Shown here one piece after another: positions 51,241-64,000 of a DNA stretch of 64,000 bases. The stretch comes from Pempheris klunzingeri (Eukaryota > Chordata > Actinopteri > Acropomatiformes > Pempheridae), in the NCBI RefSeq assembly GCF_042242105.1, contig NC_092027.1, positions 5,368,006 through 5,432,005 of the forward strand, written 5' to 3'. The position numbers and the translations under genes were made by a program. Below the pieces are notes generated by a model. The model was not told the origin of the DNA. It saw nothing but the letters and a program-made list of their open reading frames with translations, and ran no database searches. Within the stretch, counting starts at the first letter, position 1. Each line of letters starts with the position of its first letter.

Positions 51241-52614
51241 TATTACAAGCATATATATACAGCATCATGTGGTTGTTGTTTTTTTCATCTTTTGTGCAGG
51301 TGACCCCATCAAGTACCCTGATGTTTGTAACCATGACGATCAAGGACACTGCAACATCATGACTTAACTAGTATCAAGGTCTGCTGAGCAACTGAATAAC
51401 TAAGGAGGGAAAACACAATGCATGTACTGTACTGGCTTCTAGCACAACCCATGATCCACCCCTGGAAAGACTCCCACACACTCTTGAAATATCCTTCGGA
51501 GGCCAATAATCTACTTCAGACAATAATCCTGATATCAAAGTGTTCTACAGACTGAAAAAATAAGATCTAGATTACATCAAGCTGTACATTTTGTCCTACA
51601 TTTAATTGTACACCTAATTGGGATGTTTCTCATCATTAGAAATAATGCTGAGATAGAACATTACAAGGACAACGGCCCCTAAAACCACAATTAGCAAAGA
51701 GCTCCATCTCATTTGCATGCAATGTTCCTGCGATAATTGGCCCAGTGGCGCAAAATCCATATCACACAAAGGAAAAGTGAAAGGCAGTTTTTCTTGTGCT
51801 TGACACATTTTAGCATTCAGATAAAAGGCTAAATATCCCCAGAGCCTTTCACTGTGGCGTGTCTTTACCCTGATTCTAACCTTAGAGATGTCTGGTATGA
51901 GAAAATACCCCGACCAGTGTATTAAAACTTCCAAAATACTCCTCTGATGCAAGACAAGTGAACCCAGAATATACAATCATATTGTGATTCAAACCACATC
52001 ACCTTATTTTTGACAGGAAAAACCACAATTCCTTATAAGATGTCCTAATATAAGCGGTATGGTGCCATATGTCATACCTTTGTTCCTTTCTGTGCGTCTT
52101 TGTAGAGCTGCTCACTGACTGCCACAGCCTCATGTTTGCTATTCAAATGGAAATCTCTTTAGGATGTGTCCTGAATGCACCTGAACACATCAAATGACAT
52201 TCATTAGCTCGCTGTCGTTCCGGGTGTCTGGTGTCTCTTTTACAACTGCTGGAGGATGTTTTCTTCAAACACAGGGGGGATCATCTGCACACTTTAATCA
52301 AAAGAAAGGGATGCAGCAGTGCTGAGCAAGAGAGACCTCTGGTGCTCCACCATTGTGCTGCACAGGAACTGCTCTTAAATGAGCCACAACGTTCTAGAAT
52401 GTGTCTGTGTGCTTCACTGTGTTTACACTCAGTGTTCTAGAATGTGTTCTAGAATAAATCCCAGCATTCCACGATTACAAAAACTGTTTTTATTACTGTA
52501 TATTCTAAGATTCCTTTCCTTTACATTGCATGAAGAGACATCAATGTGGCACAGAAATTTTTTTTTTAAACCTTTGTATTTATTTATAATGCAGATCAAT
52601 GGGGAATAATTTAA
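51241..52614. other. Intergenic interval between the mbp and zbtb22 3' ends
   Basis: No recognised gene. A minus-strand 34-codon ORF (51614-51718) encodes a hydrophobic segment of unknown status. Three perfect TTCTAGAA palindromes lie at 52392-52454. Confidence 0.5.
52392..52454. promoter_or_regulatory. Heat-shock-element-like TTCTAGAA cluster
   Basis: Perfect TTCTAGAA palindromes at 52392-52399, 52435-52442 and 52447-52454. TTCNNGAA is the core heat-shock-factor site. The last two are 4 bases apart, not the canonical 2. They lie about 160 bases past the predicted zbtb22 poly(A) signal. Confidence 0.3.
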
Positions 52615-52965
52615 GTGCAAAGTGCAAATTAACTTTATTTGGGCTCATTTTGGGTACATTCACTACACCGCTTGTTACAGATGTACAGTTTACAGCATCA
52701 CTAGACAAGAAACAAGCCTACATGGCACTTCACAGATATAAGGTTCACTTGAATTAAGTATTTGACTCCTCCTTTTATTCTTTTTTAAATACCCATGACA
52801 TGAAAAGAATGCATGTACAGTAAAAAGGATGAAGCAAAAGCGGCTGCTTAAAGAATCCTTCAATGATTTGTGTCCATAGATTTTTTAAAGTCGTCATGTG
52901 CTTCTTCTAAGTATATATGTACATACGGTGTCTAAGTATTGTAACCGTCTGTTTCACATTAACGT
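52615..52965 (-). other. zbtb22: zbtb22 3' UTR and poly(A) signal
   Basis: Sequence after the zbtb22 stop, ending at a minus-strand AATAAA (plus-strand 52634-52639). The mbp transcript approaches from the opposite side and its last signal is at about 50.5 kb, so the two genes converge with about 2 kb between their ends. Confidence 0.55.
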
Positions 52966-55771
52966 CTAATTACCACTAAAGCTCTCATTCGCCTCTTCTT
53001 TAAAAACGTGACTACTCGTGTCCAGATTTTGTGACTGAGTTCTGAGCTCATCGACGATCCCAGACACACTACCCAACAGGCCACTCATCCCGTCCTCCAT
53101 CTCCCTGTGGAAATCCACCTCCTCCACTTTCACTTGTCCTCCCGTTGCGAGAAAAGCCTCCCCGTCTTCGAATCCATAACTGTAGCCGTCGTCCATATCT
53201 GCCGCCGCCGTGCTTGCGTTGTTGCTGTTAGCTGACGAGCTGGAGGCAAGTCTCTCACATCGGGCCTGATGCCTGAGGAAGCTGTCTCTCCAAATGACCT
53301 TCTTCCCACACAGGCCGCACTCATACGGCCGCAGCCCCCCGTGAGTCTTAAGGTGCTTGGTTAGATGGTGCTTCATCTTGAAGGACTTTGTGCAAACAGG
53401 ACAGCCGAAGGGGCGCAGATTGAGGTGCTGCATCTTCACGTGCCGGTCACGCATACTCTTCAGGGTGTAGGCTTTGCCGCAGTGGCAGAAGTGGACTTTG
53501 CCCGTGTAGGGGGCGCCAGCGAGGGACACCGAGGATGACGAAGATGGGGTTGGGGGTGAAGAGGGTGGCGGGAATGCAGCAGAGGATGGAGACGAGTGGC
53601 GATTTGAGGTGGGGGTCAATGCGCCACCCTGCCCCGCGTTTGTGGAGGGCCAGTTCACCTCCGAGCCTGCCATGGTGAAGTCAGGAGACACAGGCACTAA
53701 AGGCCTCTGGGACACCTGTCCTGTACCATCTTCAATCTCATCGTATGTCTGTCTGCTAAACGTCCTGTCTGCGAAACATTCAAAATCCGCATCCTCCTCC
53801 TCCTCATCTTCATCCTCATCTTTACTGCAGCTGCCCCCCTCTCCTTCCTGCGGCCTCTGCTCTTGCTGCGACCAGGGACCCGTCTGCCACTGCAGCCGGC
53901 CGGACACTGGACTGGAGGGGCCCAGGACTCCTCCACCTGTTTGACAAGCATGAACGCTGGGCAGGTCTGGGGAGGGATCGCTCCCGACCAAACTTCTCTG
54001 CACTTTTTCCTTCATCTCCTCCTCACTTGGCTTCCCCGTGTTTTGCTCGGCACCCACAGTCTCATTTGAAATTGGGTGAAAGCCTGCTGAAGAACAAATC
54101 AGCAAAACAAAAGGCTAGTTAGGATAGTAACAGTATATCAACTTAAACTATGCAGAGAAAGAAGGACAGCCAAACTATCATGTTGCCTATCAGGTGGTAC
54201 TGACCGATCGTGGTCACCTTGGCTTTAGTTTTAACTTGGTTGTACAGAGATTGAAGCCTCAGCAAAGAGATATACTACTAGTCAAAGCCAACTTCTCTCT
54301 GTTAAAACCATCACTTGCCTGGTAACAAATTCTCCGACTACTTTCTGTAAAAAAAGACCATGGAAAGTACCCATGAAAGGCCAGGGAGCAGTCTGGAGGG
54401 CACTGCACACAAGGTCTGGTTGTTGTGGGATTTTTCCGCTTTAGAGCAGCAGAGGAATTTACGATCCTTTGTTCTGTTTTCTTTGGCCATAAGGCACTAA
54501 TTTTGAAAATGATTACTAATTTCTACTAAATACTGGGAGTGACCTAGTTTTAAGAAGTGACCCTCTTTCCTGCGGTGAAATACATCTTTGAATAAAGAAT
54601 TATTCTTATGTCTGTGATAACTGAAGCGATAAAAATATTCAACTATGCATTTTAACTTTCTATAAACAGCTGGGAATGTGTCTGTATGAGTGTGTATCTT
54701 ACCACAATGTCCCATTTGTGCAAAACCTTGCTTCTTCACCACAGCCTCTTCTCCTACTCCCTCATCTGCCTCAATCTCTCTCTTTTCATTCTTCCTCTTC
54801 TCTTGTGACTCACCACTGTCCCCGCTCTCTCTATTCTTATCAAGAAGTCTATCGGAGATCGGCGGCGCTCCCCGCTGTTGAAACCTGCCTTTCGGCTTTA
54901 ATGCTTCACTAGTGGGGAAACCCCCGTGGTGCTGGCTGGTTTTGGCATGGCCTGATACCCATGTCTCCTCACAGCTTGTGTAATCACTCTCCGCATACCC
55001 AGGGAGGGTGTCCAGCTGAGAGTCTGCTAAGTGCTGGGCTGATGAGGGCTGTGGGCGCCCACATCTAGGAAACTGCTGCGGGCGTCTCCACGTAGCTAAA
55101 GGAGGCAAGGTGTCAGGCCTCCTCTCCTTCCTTCTTCCCTCTCTCTCCAGATATAAACAGTCTGTGCTGCTTGGGGACTGCTGGCGAGATGCAGTACCAG
55201 GGGGAGCTGCAGCGGCCTCTCCGGGGGTGACTTCTGCTGAGGGCCGGGGCCTCTTCAGGATCTCTGTGCACTTGTCCACTATGTGCCACATCTGGAGGAA
55301 ACTGGCCACAGTGACGTAGTTAACAATGTCATCATGCACGATGCTCAGCTGGCCCGTGTATGCAGAACTGAGGACACTTTCAAAGGCCACGGGGTCCATA
55401 ACTGAGGGTAAGGAAACAGTTGTAACGTTCTTCAGTAACACCTGTTGAGAAATAGGAACAAAGACATACTGAGCTTTAGGAATCTGGATATGAGGCGAGA
55501 AAACAGCCACAAAACACCTTATTTATAAACGGATGAATCTGTATGTTGCACACTGATAAACGTGGCCTACCTGGTCATGGAAGTAAGGCGAGGACGCAGC
55601 GAGCACACAGCGGTGGGCCCTGAACACTTGACCTTGCACCTGGATGGAGAGGTCGCACAGCCTGCCCTCTTCGCGCTGCCGGTTCAGGTTGTCTAAAACA
55701 GCAGCACGGGCGCCGGGGAAACACACCTGGACAGTCAAGCCAGGTGGAGCAGCACTGCAGGTCGGATCCAT
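52966..55771 (-). CDS. zbtb22: BTB/C2H2 zinc-finger protein, ZBTB22-like, complete
   Basis: Predicted nuclear DNA-binding transcription factor with an N-terminal BTB dimerisation domain and C-terminal C2H2 fingers. Coding exons: 55571-55771 (67 codons), 54703-55441 (739 bp, phase 1 end) and 52966-54083 (1118 bp with stop), 685 aa in total; the introns are 129 and 619 bp. The BTB domain spans about residues 20-130 (LCDLSIQVQGQVFRAHRCVLAASSPYFHD, then LPSVMDPVAFESVLSSAYTG and LQMWHIVDKCTEIL). A low-complexity, partly acidic linker follows (acidic run near 334-346), then three fingers at about 445-523: CHCGKAYTLKSMRDRH, CPVCTKSFKMKHHLTKH and CGLCGKKVIWRDSFLRH. Finger spacing, the KSMRDRHV and LNLRPF segments and the BTB tail closely resemble human ZBTB22 (BING1) as I recall it. 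ATG 55771 is the first ATG in frame; a GTG two codons upstream is not needed. An acceptor at 55784-55785 implies a non-coding first exon upstream. The a/b paralogue is not assigned. Confidence 0.9.
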
Positions 55772-55784
55772 GGTCACACAAAAC

Positions 55785-58685
55785 TATAGAAAGGAATAAG
55801 ACGGTGTAAAATGAAATGAATGTAAAATGTTACCACTTTATTCTGATGTTTATTGTTACATACACAGTATTTAATACCAATTTTTGCTTTCAAGTGATTT
55901 ATCTTGCTTACAGTAGATGTGTATCATCCATATAACAGGTTAATCGCATATATAATATATATTCAAAATGCAACAACAAAAAGAGAATGAAGGGTTGAAG
56001 TTTACATACATGAAAATGTTGTCTCATGACAATAATCACATTCAAGCTGACCTGAAATAATCACTCAACTAATCAAGCAGCCTTGTTGATGCAAATAGTT
56101 ATAAAGGAACTATTTTGATAATTAAATGTGTTTTCACGCCAGTAAATCTAAACGTGTGCTGGTTTCAGCCTCGCAAATGTGAAGACTTAAGGAAATCTTT
56201 TGTTTTCTTCGGGGTTCAAATGAGGATAATGTTCTTGATGGATGGATTAAAGTCAGACCGCCAGGTGATTGATTTCATTACCTTACATACTCAGTTCACT
56301 ATTAAATTAGCAAAACAACCTCACAACTGAGAAGCTGGAACATGGAAATGTTTGGCATATTTCAAGAAAACCGATTCAAACAAGTAATCGGTTTGTTTTT
56401 AAATCACAGCTGGATTTTGAATTACTTACTGGTCGTTTATCTGTGATCACGTTAGCATTAATCGATGGATCATCTTATTGTTTCAGCGCCAGGTTAAGTT
56501 ACGATAGGTGGATTATTGATAAACACATACTATTAAAATCCCAAACCTAACTGATTTGTTGTATGAAGGCGCTAAACGAGCTTCCACCTGATGATCACTA
56601 CATGCTAGCTCATGTTAGCTTCACAGGGCACGAAGGACTGCCTCAACATGGCTCCTCACAGAAACGCTTGTCGTTATAAACAGCATTATTAACATGAAAT
56701 CTGGTTAACAGTAAACAGTTTTCCGTGTTGTGGGCTCACTCCTTAGTCTGCAGTCTGTCCTGTATCGCTATGCCTTAGCTTTAGCTTGTAGCTAACCAGG
56801 AGCTTCTACCTTAGCTGGCTAGTTAGCTAGCTAGCAGTTAGCGTTAGCTTGGTTACTTTACCTTAAATATGTCGGTATGTCGAGCTTTTTACTTTTAAAC
56901 AGGACGTCGCTGGCTATTTGGAGCACCACATTATTGTTCATGAATTCCAGATACAAAGTGCGCCTGTCTGTGTAAAAAAAAACAAAAACAAATCAAAGCT
57001 CTTAGATGCTAACAGCAGCTTGCCCGTAGGCGTAGCTGATGCTAGCTGGTTGACAAGACAGCATCAGCACCCTCACACACATCGTGAGTGGGTGTTTGGT
57101 GTGAAAGTTGGTGTGAATTATTACAAAATGCCATCACTCTGGTCACGATAACCCGCCGCTACAGCTACAATAATATCTGGTGAATATTAATAATAGTGAA
57201 TCCATAACTTTAAGAGCAGTTACTGTGAGTTATTTATTGATCCTCGCTGTCAGAGAGGAGCCATCATGGAGTCGCTCCGCAGTTAAAGGGCCAGTACACC
57301 TTAATGCCACAGCATCGTCCTAACGCAACTCTAAACGCCCTTTGTGTCTCAGTAAATCCGCTGTACGTGCTAGTTGGGGTCTGCAGCGGCTGCCAGCCAG
57401 GCGAGCGTGAGCTAGCATGAGTTTTAAAGACCAGCGGGGGTGAAGCTAAAGCAGGCGTCGCACACGCAGCATCTGCGCGGCCGTTTTTACCGCAGTGCAT
57501 CTGCAGCATCCGCCTGAGCGCAGAGACAGCGGCGCGTCTGTGGCGCAGGAGACAACACCGCGATCTGGCACAGGACGTGTTTATCATACACACAGCGTTA
57601 TATTTCTTTTTTTTTTTTTAAAGAAGAAGAAGGAGGAGGAGGAGGAGGAGGAGGAGGAGGAGGGGTGTGACTGGCTCTTTATGCAGCACGACCGAAGCAT
57701 CTCTTCTGCGAGCACGGGGTCATTAGATAGGTGAGATCACAAGTATTTCCACATTCAGCTGCCATCGCAGGAGAGGACAGTATTGTTGTTTTTTTTTCCC
57801 CCTCCGGAGAGACGAATCGAGGAGAGGAGGCCTCTAAATCAGGACAGTAGGCTCTGATTTCACTGATCCGATTAAGGATCAATATCTTTAGACCAATAGA
57901 TTGGTCTGTGTTAAATATTGGTAGCGCGAAGAGGTAGCCATTTCATTCTTACAATAGAGCATGCAAATTAATTCTATATGCACTGGCGTGTAGGGGTATT
58001 GCAGACGTTGCAGTCAGTAGCTGGCATGTTGCACATTATATAAACACACATTTATTGTGATCTGGAGCAGAGCATGTGGCCCCAGGCAGGTCTAATGATC
58101 GCTCCGTGCATCCCACATTAGGACCTCAGGGAAGAAGACAATCAAATCTCAGGGTGCTGATCTGGGGAACACTGTGAGCCACCAGATATCTGTATTGTTT
58201 CATGTGCTGCTGGATCAATATAAGCAGAAAACACCGCCTCTTGGATGCATCAGTCGGAGGGAGATAAATTAGGGGTGCTGTCTCAAAAGCAGTTATAATT
58301 CGTGGCAATAAATTCTGTAACCGACAGGAAAAGTCTGTTGCTGGTTTGATCCAAAGAGCTGAGACACTGACGGCGGCTGCATGCAGACTGTTGGTGCATC
58401 GTAAACAAATTTAGGTGTCTAAGAAAATACTTTCAGACGGGAACATTTTGGACTTTACAATGCATGTTTAGCTCCCAGCTGCCTGGTGTTGACGCACAGC
58501 TTTTTAGATTTCACATATAATCTCCAGTCTTCTTGAAATAGAAAAGAAAACCTCTGCAAACTTGGGGGTGCTCGGTTTATGAGTGGGTGTCATCTTCTGG
58601 AGCTCCACACTTGGAGCGTTAGTGTTAAAGTTCCTACTTGTTGAGGCCCCTCCTCAAATAAAAAGCTCCTCGATCATCCGCGGAC
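55785..58685. promoter_or_regulatory. Divergent upstream interval of zbtb22 and scn1b
   Basis: No coding exon is seen. The interval separates the minus-strand zbtb22 start and the plus-strand scn1b start. 57240-57560 is GC- and CpG-richer than its surroundings and includes GCCATCATGG near 57260, resembling a YY1-type site; it is the best candidate for the zbtb22 promoter and non-coding first exon. A TATA-like AAATAAAAAG lies about 30 bases before the scn1b ATG. 56130-56500 carries sequence like one of the dispersed repeats elsewhere in the window, and 56770-56850 is a run of CTAGC/TTAGC motifs. Confidence 0.4.
57601..57664. repeat. Poly-T run and (GAA/GAG)n purine tract
   Basis: A T run is followed by AAGAAGAAG and about 12 AGG/GAG triplets, a long homopurine stretch beside the GC-rich block upstream of zbtb22. 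Confidence 0.9.

Positions 58686-64000
<5,315 letters not shown>

Noticed and set aside
53609-53944. 111-codon plus-strand ORF with a serine run
   Set aside because: Shadow of the acidic and low-complexity region of zbtb22 on the other strand.

Overview
The window is nuclear DNA of a vertebrate, almost certainly a percomorph (spiny-rayed) teleost. The genes are split by compact introns with GT..AG borders. Intergenic DNA is AT-rich and littered with CA/GT, GATA and ATT microsatellites, and short dispersed repeats of kinds common in fish genomes are present. There are no bacterial, phage or plasmid features. Identities are by reading translated exons and recalling the families; no search was run.

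Layout: (1) 1-28.2 kb has no gene I can support. It holds microsatellites, three degenerate A-rich or GA-rich tandem arrays (about 0.9-1.3, 9.06-9.8 and 10.55-11.37 kb), a LINE-tail-like repeat, and blocks of unique AT-rich sequence with homeodomain-type motifs that look like distal regulatory DNA. (2) 28.9-30.9 kb, minus strand: a complete three-exon galanin receptor 1 gene (galr1, 357 aa). (3) 31-43 kb: another gene-free interval with several copies of one dispersed repeat. (4) 43.4-49.3 kb, plus strand: a complete six-exon myelin basic protein gene (mbp, 132 aa). Just upstream is a stretch resembling the golli-MBP leader exons, but broken by stops and frame changes. (5) 53.0-55.8 kb, minus strand: a complete BTB/zinc-finger gene matching ZBTB22 (685 aa, three coding exons). 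(6) 58.7 kb to the window end, plus strand: four exons of a voltage-gated sodium channel beta-1 subunit gene (scn1b-like). Its last exon lies beyond the window.

mbp and zbtb22 converge; zbtb22 and scn1b diverge from a roughly 2.9 kb interval with a GC-rich core. galr1, mbp and scn1b all act in the nervous system (neuropeptide signalling, myelin compaction, sodium-channel modulation), but nothing here shows they are co-regulated. galr1 and mbp are neighbours in mammals too. ZBTB22 and SCN1B lie on other human chromosomes, so the order galr1-mbp-zbtb22-scn1b contains at least one junction that differs from mammals.

I found no clear new molecular system. The items most worth checking are the decayed golli-like leader, the three degenerate tandem arrays, three perfect heat-shock-element palindromes beyond the zbtb22 3' end, and the candidate regulatory blocks in the 28 kb gene-free flank.
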